In this document: positions 25,903 through 35,390 of the stretch, piece by piece
Numbering within the stretch: the first letter of the stretch is position 1
How the letters are laid out: the number at the start of each line of letters is the position of its first letter
Assembly (NCBI RefSeq): GCF_018918075.1
Contig: NZ_JAHLPW010000015.1
Location: 1-64,000, forward strand
DNA: 64,000 nt
DNA from: Virgibacillus sp. MSJ-26
GTDB lineage: Bacteria; Bacillota; Bacilli; Bacillales; Amphibacillaceae
Direction: 5' to 3'
The notes under the pieces: model-generated
Database searches by the model: none
Told to the model about the DNA's origin: nothing
What the model saw: the letters and a program-made list of their open reading frames with translations, nothing else
Program-made: the position numbers and the translations under genes

Positions 25903-27405
25903 CAATTGCCAAAAGTGTCGAACGTGTTTTGGTATGCTGTTGTTATTTGCGCAGCCATTGTGTTATGGGGAGTTATTTTTCCCGAGCAATTAAATGATAC
26001 AACTACAGCTATAACAACTTTTATTTATGATAAATTTGGTTGGTACTACATGTTTGTGATCATGGGGATGATTATTTTATGCTTGTTCCTTATGTTTTCC
26101 CGTTTGGGCAAGCTAAAGCTGGGGCAGAAAGACGATCAACCGGAATTTAGCTATCCTGCATGGTTTGCTATGTTATTTAGTGCGGGAATGGGAATTGGTT
26201 TAATGTTCTTTACTACGGCTGAGACGATTTCCCATGCGTTTATTAGTACGCCAAACGCTGAACCTGGGACAAAACAAGCAATTATTGAATCCCTTCAATA
26301 TACATCTTTTCATTGGGGTTTTCATGGCTGGGGTCTTTATGCAATTGTCGGACTCATTCTTGCTTATTTTAATTTTCGTGTGGGTATGCCTGGGTTAATC
26401 AGCGCCACACTAGAACCTCTTTTTGGTAAAAAAATTATGCGTGGGCCAGTAGGTGTGATTGTTGATACTCTCGCCATTTTTGCGACGGTGGTCGGTGTGT
26501 CTTCTACGCTTGGACTTGGGTCCGCACAAATTAATAGTGGCCTAAACTTTCTCTTTAACGCACCGAAAACATTTTGGTTTCAGCTGCTCATCTTAGGCAT
26601 TGCCACGGTACTATTTATCGCTTCCGCCTGGTCTGGACTTGGACGGGGCATTAAATATTTGAGTACCATCAATTTATGGATTGCGACAGCTCTTGTTGTT
26701 ACTCTATTTCTTGTCGGACCATCAATGTACATTTTAAACATGTTCACAACAACAATAGGAAAATATGCGGGGAATTTCATTGAAATGAGTTTTGAGTTAA
26801 AACCAGTTGACGCCGACAAAAGGCAATGGATTAATGATTGGACGATTTTTTATTGGGCTTGGTGGATTTCCTGGGCTCCTTTTGTTGGAATGTTCATAGC
26901 GCGGGTTTCTAAAGGTCGAACAATTCGGGAATTTGTTGCCGGTGTGTTGCTTGCTCCAACGATTGTGACCATGCTTTTTTTCAGTGTCTTTGGAACGTCG
27001 GCGTTAAATCTGGAGCAAAACGGTATTGCCAAAATATCAGAATTGGCTACAGATACAGCGACGTTTGGGATGTTTGAACATTATCCACTCGGTTCAATAT
27101 TATCTTTCGTGACCGTCATCGTGATTGCTATCTTTTTTATCACGTCCGCCGACTCAGCGACATTTGTGCTTGGAATGTTTAGTACATCCGGAAGTCTTTT
27201 ACCTGAGAACTCGGTCAAAATTGTGTGGGGACTGCTTCTATCGTCAATGGCTGCCATACTTATGTACTCAGGTGGTCTCGATGGTATTCAAAATATGCTC
27301 ATCATCGCGGCACTCCCGTTCTCCGTTATTATCATTATGATGGCTATTTCATTTTTAAAAACGGCAAAGAAAGAAACAGAAGTTAAAAGAAGTAATCGCC
27401 CTTAA
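25900..27405 (+). CDS. BCCT-family compatible-solute transporter (OpuD-like)
   Basis: Twelve-span transporter of 501 residues for betaine, choline or a related trimethylammonium solute, driven by sodium or protons. The glycine-rich helix GMGIGLMFF is at about residues 97-105. The family signature WTIFYWAWWISWAPFVGMFIAR (about 313-334) carries the Trp residues of the substrate box. The usual AEP after the glycine-rich stretch is AET here. Start codon and ribosome-binding site lie in a perfect inverted repeat. This and the OpuAC-like lipoprotein point to osmotic adaptation. Confidence 0.92.
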   Translation: MQLPKVSNVFWYAVVICAAIVLWGVIFPEQLNDTTTAITTFIYDKFGWYYMFVIMGMIILCLFLMFSRLGKLKLGQKDDQPEFSYPAWFAMLFSAGMGIGLMFFTTAETISHAFISTPNAEPGTKQAIIESLQYTSFHWGFHGWGLYAIVGLILAYFNFRVGMPGLISATLEPLFGKKIMRGPVGVIVDTLAIFATVVGVSSTLGLGSAQINSGLNFLFNAPKTFWFQLLILGIATVLFIASAWSGLGRGIKYLSTINLWIATALVVTLFLVGPSMYILNMFTTTIGKYAGNFIEMSFELKPVDADKRQWINDWTIFYWAWWISWAPFVGMFIARVSKGRTIREFVAGVLLAPTIVTMLFFSVFGTSALNLEQNGIAKISELATDTATFGMFEHYPLGSILSFVTVIVIAIFFITSADSATFVLGMFSTSGSLLPENSVKIVWGLLLSSMAAILMYSGGLDGIQNMLIIAALPFSVIIIMMAISFLKTAKKETEVKRSNRP

Positions 27406-27424
27406 AAGTGAGCGATTACTTCTT
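27386..27424. terminator. Bidirectional terminator between BCCT and SDR genes
   Basis: GAAGTAATCGCCC pairs with GAGCGATTACTTC. The left arm overlaps the last codons of the transporter gene. Confidence 0.8.
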
Positions 27425-27432
27425 CTGAATTT

Positions 27433-28152
27433 TTATGGATTCGTTGTCCATAAACCAGCTGTTTTTACAAATACACGCTTATTTAATTTCAGTTGAGCGA
27501 CCATGAGTTCAGCCATATCTTCTGGTTGAAGAACGTTTTTTTCATCTCCTGTAACAAGTCCTTGCTGAATGGCGAGGTCTGTCACAACAGTACTTGGCGT
27601 TAGGGCAGTCACGCGGATATCGTGTTTGCGAGCTTCCATGGCAAGTGATTCCGTTAAGCCGAGTACGCCAGCTTTTGAAGCACTATAAGCACTTGTGACC
27701 GGCCCACCTTTTTCTCCGGCAGTTGAGGAAATGTTAATTATATCACCTGATTTTTGCTCCATCATTTTAGGTAGAACAGCACGTGTCACATAATACATAC
27801 CGAGTAAATTAACTTGGATGATTTTTTCCCATTCTTCCACGTCTAATTCCAAGAAGCCGCCGAATTTTGCAATCCCAGCATTATTAATTAAAATATCGAC
27901 CGATCCGAGTTCATTTATTAACTCATCAACAGCGGAAGTGACTTGGTCATTAGAGCTGACATCTGCGGTTGCAATGGCAACTTGCACACCACTATCGTTT
28001 ACCTCATCTGCTACTTTTTTCAGATCTTCTTCAGTTCGTGCGAGAAGGCCAAGTGAAACGCCTTCTTTTGCAAGAGCAAGTGCCGTTGCACGTCCGATTC
28101 CTTTTCCAGCGCCGGTAATGATCGCCTTTTTTCCTGTTAAAGAAATTGACAT
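27433..28152 (-). CDS. Short-chain dehydrogenase/reductase (YoxD/FabG-like)
   Basis: NAD(P)-dependent oxidoreductase of 239 residues. The cofactor loop TGAGKGIG is at about residues 13-20, NNAG at about 90-93, the catalytic Ser in ISSTAG (about 140) and the pair YxxxK in YSASK (about 153-157). The C-terminus [12 protein letters not shown] and the [14 protein letters not shown] block match B. subtilis YoxD, a 3-oxoacyl-ACP reductase homologue of unknown physiological role. Start is ATG 28152. It is convergent to the BCCT gene. Confidence 0.9.
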   Translation of the reverse strand: MSISLTGKKAIITGAGKGIGRATALALAKEGVSLGLLARTEEDLKKVADEVNDSGVQVAIATADVSSNDQVTSAVDELINELGSVDILINNAGIAKFGGFLELDVEEWEKIIQVNLLGMYYVTRAVLPKMMEQKSGDIINISSTAGEKGGPVTSAYSASKAGVLGLTESLAMEARKHDIRVTALTPSTVVTDLAIQQGLVTGDEKNVLQPEDMAELMVAQLKLNKRVFVKTAGLWTTNP

Positions 28153-28292
28153 ATGTCAAACATCCCTTCTATATGTTGTCTTCTATTTTTAACATATTCC
28201 ACCTTAGCATATACGTCTTGCTAAGTTAATCCTTTTCCATTAATCTGTTATCATAAAAGAAAATAGAGCTTAATATAATGGGGAGATTTAAA

Positions 28293-28997
28293 ATGAATAA
28301 AATCATGATTATAGAAGATGACCCAAAAATCGCGACTTATTTAGAGTCTTATATTGAAAAATACAATTATGATGTGCTTGTAATAGACGAATTTGACAAA
28401 ATTATGGATTCATTTCAAACATATAAACCAGACCTTGTTTTGCTAGACATTAATTTACCTTATTATGATGGGTTTTACTGGTGTCGTCAAATTCGCAATG
28501 AATCTATTTGTCCTGTTATTTTTATTTCCGCTCGAACAGGAGATATGGATCAAGTGATGGCGATTGAAAATGGTGGAGATGACTATATTACGAAACCATT
28601 TTCACCTGATATCGTTATCGCCAAAATCCGAAGCCAATTACGGCGTGCCTACGGGGAATATGCTGGAAGCCAGCAAGAAAGGGTACTTGAATTACATCAT
28701 TTAAAACTATTTCCTGAACGTCACGAATTACATTTTGGCGAAACGCTTGTGTTACTGACCAAAAATGAAACGAATATTTTAGAACTTCTGCTTGAGCGGC
28801 ATCCTCGAGTCGCTGGACGCGAAGATTTACTGGAAAAATTATGGGATGATCAATCATTTGTAGATGAAAATACACTTAACGTCAACATGACGAGAGTGCG
28901 AAAAAAACTTCAAGATTTAGGCATTACAAATGCTGTTGAAACTGTACGTGGTTCAGGCTACCGCCTTAATGTGACGTGGAAAGAAACACAGTCATGA
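28293..28997 (+). CDS. BceR-like response regulator (OmpR family)
   Basis: Response regulator of 234 residues: receiver domain (phosphoacceptor Asp in LVLLDINLP, about residue 52; Lys in YITKPF) and a winged-helix output domain (DENTLNVNMTRVRKKL). The domain pattern is typical of BceR-type regulators partnered with intramembrane kinases. ATG 28293 is preferred because GGGGAGA lies between it and an upstream ATG at 28278. The stop codon overlaps the kinase start (ATGA). Expected to activate the ABC transporter operon at 30970 when cell-wall-active peptides are present. Confidence 0.92.
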   Translation: MNKIMIIEDDPKIATYLESYIEKYNYDVLVIDEFDKIMDSFQTYKPDLVLLDINLPYYDGFYWCRQIRNESICPVIFISARTGDMDQVMAIENGGDDYITKPFSPDIVIAKIRSQLRRAYGEYAGSQQERVLELHHLKLFPERHELHFGETLVLLTKNETNILELLLERHPRVAGREDLLEKLWDDQSFVDENTLNVNMTRVRKKLQDLGITNAVETVRGSGYRLNVTWKETQS

Positions 28998-29989
28998 AAT
29001 TATTTTTAAAAGAGCATACTCTCCTTATTATCATACAAGTTATACAGTTATCTTTAATAAGTCTTATTCTTTTTTTAAGTGGTTTTCGTGATTATTCTAA
29101 TTTAATGTATGCCGTCCTTATTAGCTTTTTCTTATTGTTTTGTTACCTCGCTTTTCATTATTACCAGAGACGGCATGTTTACCAAAAACTGTCCAAACGG
29201 GCGACGGATTTAGAACAGTTGCTAGAAAAAACGGACGACGTGCCAATTGGTCAAGCGTTTGATTACATTATGAAAACACAATATCAATTACTTATGGAGC
29301 AATTAAAAACGGCAGAAGATGACCAAACCAATCACCTAAAATTCATTGATCGTTGGGTCCATCAAATGAAAACACCCCTTTCGGTCATTGAGCTAACAGC
29401 GCAAGAATTGGACGAGCCCGAATCGTCGAATATTAGGGAAGAGACCGAGCGGATAAAAAATGGTTTAAATACGGTCTTGTACATGGCAAGAATGCGCACG
29501 ATTCAAGATGACTTTCAGATTAAACCAGTTGAACTGGAAAAAATTATACATGACGTCAATCAGGATAATAAACGGTTTTACATCCGCAATGACGTCTATC
29601 CTCATATCACGATTAAAGCAAAAAATGTGAAAGTAGAAACAGATGAAAAATGGCTCTTTTTTATATTGGATCAACTTTTGCATAATGCAGTCAAATACAC
29701 GGCTGGTCGGAGCAAACGAATCAATCTTGTTGTTTATAAAAGGGCTGGCGCCGCCGTTTTAGAAATAACTGATTACGGTGTGGGTATTCCAAAACATGAT
29801 AAAAAGCGAATTTTCCAAGCCTTTTACACAGGAGACAATGGACGGAAATTCCGCGAGTCGACAGGCATGGGTCTTTACCTTGCCAAAGAAGTAACCGATT
29901 ATCTTGGGCATCGTATTGAGGTGGAGTCTACAGTTGACGTTGGGACAACCTTTAGAATTTGTTTCACTAAGACACAGACGATTGGGTGA
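28994..29989 (+). CDS. BceS-like intramembrane-sensing histidine kinase
   Basis: Sensor kinase of 331 residues. Two transmembrane helices (about 12-30 and 37-55) are joined by a very short outside loop, so it has no sensing domain of its own. The phospho-His is in FIDRWVHQMKTPLSVIE (about 124). The ATPase has N-box LLHNAVKYT, G1 DYGVGIPK and G2 STGMGLYLAKE. In this class the cognate ABC transporter senses the peptide, which fits the downstream BceAB-like genes. Start ATG 28994 overlaps the regulator stop. Confidence 0.92.
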   Translation: MKLFLKEHTLLIIIQVIQLSLISLILFLSGFRDYSNLMYAVLISFFLLFCYLAFHYYQRRHVYQKLSKRATDLEQLLEKTDDVPIGQAFDYIMKTQYQLLMEQLKTAEDDQTNHLKFIDRWVHQMKTPLSVIELTAQELDEPESSNIREETERIKNGLNTVLYMARMRTIQDDFQIKPVELEKIIHDVNQDNKRFYIRNDVYPHITIKAKNVKVETDEKWLFFILDQLLHNAVKYTAGRSKRINLVVYKRAGAAVLEITDYGVGIPKHDKKRIFQAFYTGDNGRKFRESTGMGLYLAKEVTDYLGHRIEVESTVDVGTTFRICFTKTQTIG

Positions 29990-30169
29990 AAGTCTCGGAT
30001 TAGTTGTGAGGTTTAATTTCATGCTGCTGATCTCCCAGTGTTTTCCACTACAAGCGCGTACCGACCTAAGGGAACGGCGGTTTTCTTCAATCTAACAATG
30101 TACATCGGTGGGACGAGTAGTTACACACAGTATCAAGCCCCGGTTGACTAATTCATTGTCTCTCACAGC

Positions 30170-30820
30170 TCGTCACGATATGAAATTCATAAAAACCGCG
30201 GTTATACATCGTGAGACACCTCGTTACGGTGCAAAAACGGAGAAATCTGGATTTATACATCATGAGGTGCTTTGTCACGATGCGAAAACGAAGAAATCTG
30301 GATTTATACATTATGAGGCGCTTTGTCACGATGTGAAAACGAAGAAATCTGGATTTATACATCATGAGGCGCTTTGTCACGATGCGAAAACGAAGAAATC
30401 TGGATTTATACATCATGAGGCGCTTTGTCACGATGCGAAAACGAAGAAATCTGGATTTATATATCATGAGGCGCTTTGTCACGATGCGAAAACGAGGAAA
30501 TCTGCATTTATACATCATGAGGCGCTTTCTCACGATGCGAAAAGGAAGAAATCTGGATTTATACATCATGAGGCGCTTTCTCACGATGCGAAAACGAAGA
30601 AATCTGGATTTATACATCATGAGGCGCTTTGTCACGATGCGAAAACGAGGAAATCTGCATTTATACATCATGAGGCGCTTTCTCACGATGCGAAAAGGAA
30701 GAAATCTGGATTTATACATCATGAGGCGCTTTGTCACGATGCAAAAACGGAGAAATCTGCATTTATACATCATGAGGCACCTTGCCCCGATGCGAAAACG
30801 AGGAAATATAACAGACATAG
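30170..30820 (+). repeat. 51-bp tandem repeat, family B, about 12 units
   Basis: The landmark GAAATCTGGATTTATACATC recurs with a 51-base step (30242, 30293, 30344 and on to about 30752), with a diverged first unit near 30191. Each unit holds a stem CATCATGA-GGCGCTTTG-TCACGATG (8-bp arms, one mismatch, 9-base loop). The array fills the gap between kinase and transporter genes. It creates three long overlapping false frames on both strands (up to 258 codons), with GCGAAAACGA/GAGGCGCTTT variants between units. Confidence 0.95.
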
Positions 30821-30969
30821 ACGCTTTTCCGCTAGGGTTTTGTTTAAAAATCCAATAAATCTCCCCCACCTTACAAAGATGTAATCTTATTGAAAGGATT
30901 ATCGATTCTCGAATAGGTTAAAACTGTTTAATATAGAAGTATAAGATTTCATTTGAAGGGAGAATGTTT

Positions 30970-31734
30970 ATGCTACAAGTAAAAAATGTGAGTAAAATAT
31001 ATGAAGGAAAAGTAGCTTATCGAGCATTAACAGATATTAATTTAGAAGTTGAAAAAGGTGAGTTTGTCGGTGTTATGGGCCCATCAGGTAGCGGTAAAAC
31101 AACATTGTTGAACTTGATCGCAACCATTGATGAACCAACAACAGGAACCGTATCAATCGAAGGGAACAATCCATATCAACTAAGCCGTAATGACTTGGCA
31201 AAATTTCGTCGTCGTTCTCTTGGCTTTGTTTTCCAAGACTTTAATCTGCTTAATACATTAACTGTGAAGGAAAATATCGTCCTACCGTTGACCCTAGACG
31301 GGAAACGCGTTAAGGAAATGGAGGAAAAGGCTGAAGCAATTGCTGAAACACTAGGCATTTCGTCAATTATGAATAAGCGCACCTACGAAATATCAGGTGG
31401 TCAAGCTCAGCGTGCAGCGATTGCTCGGGCGATGATTCATAAGCCTAAATTATTACTGGCTGACGAACCAACCGGTAATCTTGATTCCAAAGCATCTAAA
31501 GACGTCATGGAAATGCTTGTTACTTTAAACCAACAAGAAAAAGCAACGATGCTACTTGTCACCCATGATCCACAAGCGGCAAGTTACTGTGATCGAATCA
31601 TTTTCATTCGTGACGGGAAATTTTATTCCGAAATTCATCAAGGAGACAATCGTAAAGCCTTTTTCCAGAAAATCATTGATACACTCTCCTTTTTAGGGGG
31701 GGATGACCATGACTTTTCGTCAGTTCGTGATTAA
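30970..31734 (+). CDS. BceA-like ABC transporter ATPase
   Basis: ATPase of 254 residues. Walker A GPSGSGKTT (about 37-45), Q-loop FVFQDFNLL, signature SGGQAQRAA, Walker B LLLADEP and H-loop VTHD are intact. With the next gene it forms a BceAB/YxdLM-type transporter that senses and removes antimicrobial peptides such as bacitracin-like or lantibiotic compounds. ATG 30970 fits the GAAGGGAGA site better than the ATG six bases upstream. It overlaps the permease gene by 26 bases. Confidence 0.92.
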   Translation: MLQVKNVSKIYEGKVAYRALTDINLEVEKGEFVGVMGPSGSGKTTLLNLIATIDEPTTGTVSIEGNNPYQLSRNDLAKFRRRSLGFVFQDFNLLNTLTVKENIVLPLTLDGKRVKEMEEKAEAIAETLGISSIMNKRTYEISGGQAQRAAIARAMIHKPKLLLADEPTGNLDSKASKDVMEMLVTLNQQEKATMLLVTHDPQAASYCDRIIFIRDGKFYSEIHQGDNRKAFFQKIIDTLSFLGGDDHDFSSVRD

Positions 31735-33607
31735 AAACGTCATTCGTAATAAACGGTTATATGTAGCTTATTTCTTAAGCAGTATGTTTACGGTTATGGT
31801 ATTTTTTACATTTGCGATGTTCGCCTTCCATCCTGCTTTTGGTGATGGTGACATAAATTCAAAAGCTTTATTCGGTATGAGTGTTGCAGGTGGAATCATT
31901 TATGTGTTTTCTTTCTTCTTTGTCTTATATTCCATGGGATCCTTCTTGCAATCACGTAAAAAAGAATTCGGCTTACTCATGATGCAAGGCATGTCAATGC
32001 GACAGATTCGTTTCATGGTATTTTTAGAAAACATGTTTATTGGTGTATTTGCGACTGTTATCGGGATTGGGATTGGAACATTGTTTGCTAAATTCATTCT
32101 TATGATTGCTGAGAATGTTCTTGTTATAGATGAAACTTTATACTTTTATTTCCCACTCTGGGCTATAGTTGTGACTTTTGTATCCTTTATATTATTGTTC
32201 TTGGTCATTTCATTTTTTGTGACGTTTATTCTTCGTTCCAAAAAGTTAGTGTCGTTGATAAAAGCGGATCAACAACCTAAGACCGAACCAAAAGCTTCAA
32301 TTATTTTAACAATTATTGCAGCGCTCCTCTTAGCAGCGGGATATATTACTGCGATACTCGTCAAAGGAGCTATGGTTGTCGTCGTGATGGTTCCCGTCAT
32401 TATTGTTGTTACTATCGGAACGTACTTCTTATTTACCCAACTAAGTGTGTATATGATTAATTTCTTGAAGAAACGCAAACGATTGTTTTGGAAAAAAACA
32501 AATATGATTTTACTATCCGATTTATCTTTCCGAATGAAAGATAATGCACGAACCTTTTTCATGGTAGCAATTATTTCCACCGTCGCCTTCAGTGCGATAG
32601 GAACACTATTTGGTTTCCAAACTTATTTGACAGGCGGAATGAAAGAGGCTAATCCATATACGTTTACCTATTCTGAATATAGTGACCAAACTAATGATGA
32701 TCAGATGAAGCAAGATATTGAAACGGTAAATCAATTACTTGAACAAAGAAAGATTAAAACGAAGCAAGCAACCATTGAAATGCAATATTTTACGACAGGA
32801 AAAGATGAACAAACGTTTATTGCTAGCGAATCAATGTATAATGATTTTGCAAACCTGTTGGGGAAAAAGACTATTCATCTTGAAAGGAACGAAATGATCG
32901 GTGTCGAGCATAGCTCAGCCATTATGGGAGGCTATGCAGATGATGAATTCATTGATCAACCTGTTCAGCTTGAAAATGGTGAGGAACTTAAACTAAAAGA
33001 AGTTATTGACGGTGTTGTTTTACCTGAATTGTTTGCTCATTATGTTGTTTCTGATGAGGCGTATGAACAACTTCCTGACCCTGTACGATCAGAAAGTTAT
33101 ACAGCTTGGAAAGCGGCACAAGGTCAAGATGATGCCATTATCGAGGTTAGTGAAATGTTAATGGATGAATTAAATGAATCACCACCATTCAATTTTCAAG
33201 CGAACGATTATACGGTTTATACAATTAACAAAGTATATGGCCCAATATTGTTTATCGGTCTATTTATCGGAATTGTTTTCTTTGTCTCAGCCGGAAGCTT
33301 CTTGTACTTTAGACTATTTACAGATCTTGATGAAGACAAAGCTAAATTCACAGCCATTGCCAAAATGGGACTCACAGATAAAGAGCTTAAAAAAGTCATT
33401 ACACGTCAAACGGCAATTTTATTTTTCGCCCCAATTGTTGTGGCATTAGTTCACGGTGCAGTTGCATTGACGGCACTATCCCATTTCTTTGATTATAATT
33501 TAGTTAAAGAATCGAGTATGGTACTTGGAGGTTTCTTTGTTATTCAAGTCGTTTACTTCCTGATTGTGCGGTTTGTTTATATTAAACAAGTTAAAAATGC
33601 TATCTAA
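31709..33607 (+). CDS. BceB-like ABC transporter permease (FtsX family)
   Basis: Permease of 632 residues with about ten membrane spans. A large extracellular domain (about residues 320-510) sits between helices VII and VIII, the hallmark of BceB-type peptide-sensing permeases. FtsX-like segments occur at both ends (MGSFLQSRKKEFGLLMMQGMS; then DKAKFTAIAKMGLTDKEL). The second ATG of ATGACCATG is chosen because AGGGGGG directly abuts the first. Acts with the ATPase as both detoxification pump and flux sensor for the BceS-like kinase. Confidence 0.92.
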   Translation: MTFRQFVIKNVIRNKRLYVAYFLSSMFTVMVFFTFAMFAFHPAFGDGDINSKALFGMSVAGGIIYVFSFFFVLYSMGSFLQSRKKEFGLLMMQGMSMRQIRFMVFLENMFIGVFATVIGIGIGTLFAKFILMIAENVLVIDETLYFYFPLWAIVVTFVSFILLFLVISFFVTFILRSKKLVSLIKADQQPKTEPKASIILTIIAALLLAAGYITAILVKGAMVVVVMVPVIIVVTIGTYFLFTQLSVYMINFLKKRKRLFWKKTNMILLSDLSFRMKDNARTFFMVAIISTVAFSAIGTLFGFQTYLTGGMKEANPYTFTYSEYSDQTNDDQMKQDIETVNQLLEQRKIKTKQATIEMQYFTTGKDEQTFIASESMYNDFANLLGKKTIHLERNEMIGVEHSSAIMGGYADDEFIDQPVQLENGEELKLKEVIDGVVLPELFAHYVVSDEAYEQLPDPVRSESYTAWKAAQGQDDAIIEVSEMLMDELNESPPFNFQANDYTVYTINKVYGPILFIGLFIGIVFFVSAGSFLYFRLFTDLDEDKAKFTAIAKMGLTDKELKKVITRQTAILFFAPIVVALVHGAVALTALSHFFDYNLVKESSMVLGGFFVIQVVYFLIVRFVYIKQVKNAI

Positions 33608-33608
33608 A

Positions 33609-33647
33609 TAAAAAAGGTGACCAAATGCCATTGGTCACCTTTTTTAG
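33609..33647 (+). terminator. Terminator of the BceAB-like operon
   Basis: AAAAAAGGTGACCAA pairs perfectly with TTGGTCACCTTTTTT. The rest of the gap to 33852 shows no gene. Confidence 0.95.
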
Positions 33648-33852
33648 ACTTTTTAATTATGTGTTTTCAACGACTAGAAGTTCTTTAAGTTATTTTTAGC
33701 AGAGCTCTCATGATGTGAAAATTTTTTACGTATATCTTGAAACCGCGACCTCCTTCACGACTTAAAACTGTAAATTAAAATTTTACATATCATAGTCTTA
33801 TGTTATGATGCTATCATTGAATATTTTTTGAAAAACGACATGATATATGCTA

Positions 33853-33878
33853 GTTTAGTTGTTCAATAAGTAGGGAAT
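33853..33878 (+). promoter_or_regulatory. Sigma-B promoter of mscS-like gene
   Basis: GTTTAG - 14 bases - GGGAAT, one mismatch from the sigma-B consensus, 43 bases before the start codon. Confidence 0.7.
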
Positions 33879-33921
33879 AATAGGATAGGAAATTTAGATG
33901 AAAAATGAAAGGGGATTATAA

Positions 33922-34710
33922 ATGGAAGTCTTAGGGATAGAGATAGATTTAGCTGTGATTATGCAAATCATTATAAAACTTGCTCTATTAACGATTGTTT
34001 TTTTAATTATAACACCTATTGGTAAAAAACTTATCCAAAAAACAATTCAAAAAACGGTACAAGGTAAAAAAACATCACCTGGTCGAATGAAAACTCTTGA
34101 AAAACTGTTAGCAAACGTTTTTTCATATGTGATGATTTTTATATATATCGTTATGTTTTTTGCGACGTTAGGGATCGAGATTGGTCCAATCATTGCTGGA
34201 GCAGGTGTTGTTGGATTAGCTGTCGCCTTTGGTGCGCAAGGTCTTGTTAGTGATGTGGTGACGGGCTTTTTCATGATTTTAGAACAACAACTAGAAATTG
34301 ATGATTACGTCACGACGGCAGGATACGAGGGAATCGTGGAAGAAATCGGCTTACGGACAACTAAAATTCGTAGTTTTGATGGAACTTTAAACTATGTGCC
34401 CAATCGGTATATTGAAGCCGTGTCGAATCACACGCGGGGCAATATGCAAGCTCTAGTCGATATCCCGATCAGTTACGAAGATAATATGGATGAAGCAATC
34501 AATGTATTGGAAAAAGTGTGTGCTGAGTTCCAACAAGATGAGCGTTTTGTAGTCGGTCCAAATGCTGTCGGCGTGCAAAGTATCGATTCTGCTGAAGTTG
34601 TCTTACGAGTGGTCGGTCAAACGGAAAATGGCCTTCAATGGGTGTGCGAGCGAGATATGAGAAAAAGGATTAAACAAGCGTTTGATCAAGCGGAAATTAA
34701 GAAATCTTAG
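33922..34710 (+). CDS. MscS-family mechanosensitive channel
   Basis: Small-conductance mechanosensitive channel of 262 residues that releases solutes on osmotic down-shock. Three hydrophobic helices are seen; the third is the Gly/Ala-rich pore helix (AGAGVVGLAVAFGAQGLVSDVVTG, about 91-114). It is followed by the beta domain (IDDYVTTAGYEGIVEEIGLRTTKIRSFDG) and a C-terminal alpha/beta part. Closest layout is B. subtilis YkuT/YhdY. A sigma-B promoter upstream places it in the stress response. ATG 33922 follows GAAAGGGGA. Confidence 0.92.
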   Translation: MEVLGIEIDLAVIMQIIIKLALLTIVFLIITPIGKKLIQKTIQKTVQGKKTSPGRMKTLEKLLANVFSYVMIFIYIVMFFATLGIEIGPIIAGAGVVGLAVAFGAQGLVSDVVTGFFMILEQQLEIDDYVTTAGYEGIVEEIGLRTTKIRSFDGTLNYVPNRYIEAVSNHTRGNMQALVDIPISYEDNMDEAINVLEKVCAEFQQDERFVVGPNAVGVQSIDSAEVVLRVVGQTENGLQWVCERDMRKRIKQAFDQAEIKKS

Positions 34711-34744
34711 CCGCCTTCATTGATGGTGAAAAAGATAGCAGATG

Positions 34745-34790
34745 AAAAGGTCTTTCTTAAGTTGTGTTACTTAAGGAAGACCTTTTTTAA
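34745..34790 (+). terminator. Terminator of mscS-like gene
   Basis: AAAAGGTCTTTCTTAAGT pairs with ACTTAAGGAAGACCTTTT, followed by T. Confidence 0.92.
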
Positions 34791-34802
34791 TTGAGAGACG
34801 AT

Positions 34803-35003
34803 GCCTCACGGTTAGTTTTCTAAATTTCAATTGATATTTGTCCGATAGAGGCGTTCTCACGACTAGTATTTCGCAATTCACTTGATAGACGCTCTCTCTC
34901 GATTAATTTTCAGCATTTCCGTTGAATTTTGAACGAGAGACACTCTCTCTCGATTAGAATTCAGCATTTCAATTGAATTTTGACCGAGAGGCATTCACTT
35001 CAA
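34803..35003 (+). repeat. 51-bp tandem repeat, family D, first copy
   Basis: CTCACG/CTCTCG landmarks at 34805, 34856, 34896, 34947 give steps of 51, 40 and 51, and a degenerate last unit follows 51 bases later. A stem CGAGAGA-CACTC-TCTCTCG spans each unit junction. AATTTTCAGCATTTC lies between. It is located between the channel gene and the lysis cassette. Related copies at 55255-55390. Confidence 0.85.
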
Positions 35004-35028
35004 AAATAATAGAGAACAAATTTAAAAT

Positions 35029-35056
35029 GGCTGCCACCTTGGTAGTCTTTTTTTCG
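35029..35056 (+). terminator. Terminator-like hairpin before lysis cassette
   Basis: GGCTGCCACC pairs imperfectly with GGTAGTC and is followed by seven T. Similar hairpins precede phage lysis genes. Confidence 0.55.
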
Positions 35057-35135
35057 ATTATAGAAGTGAAGGGGGAGTAAGCCGTTACTGGGGGGACGAG
35101 CGCATCATATTCTATCATATGAGGAGGTGTCTTTA

Positions 35136-35390
35136 ATGCTTGCAGCATATGACGTTGCCTTGATTCCTTTAATCATTGCGTTAATAGAGTTATTAAAAGG
35201 TGCAGGTCTACCAAAAAGGTGGCTCCCTATTGCTTCTATTATTTTAGGAATTGCTGGGGGTATCATTTATATTTGCCCTCACGATATTAAAGGAGGCATT
35301 ATCATTGGTCTAATGCTTGGACTGTCTGCAAGTGGCTTGTATTCAGGAAGTAAGCACATGATTGAAAATAATAATGAAAAAGGTGATTAA
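35136..35390 (+). CDS. Holin-like membrane protein, 84 aa
   Basis: Small membrane protein with two to three hydrophobic segments (about 3-17, 25-44, 54-70) and a charged C-terminus ending NNNEKGD, the layout of small phage holins. ATG 35136 lies nine bases after GAGGAGG; an in-frame GTG at 35127 overlaps that site. The stop codon touches the start of the amidase gene, so the two form a lysis cassette. No other phage structural genes are visible nearby. Confidence 0.75.
   Translation: MLAAYDVALIPLIIALIELLKGAGLPKRWLPIASIILGIAGGIIYICPHDIKGGIIIGLMLGLSASGLYSGSKHMIENNNEKGD

Noticed and set aside
30108..30884. 258-codon plus-strand, 164-codon plus-strand and 238-codon minus-strand frames with 17-residue repeats
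   Set aside because: All three overlap the 51-bp family B array. Three frames being open at once is explained by a repeat length divisible by three; there are no start signals.
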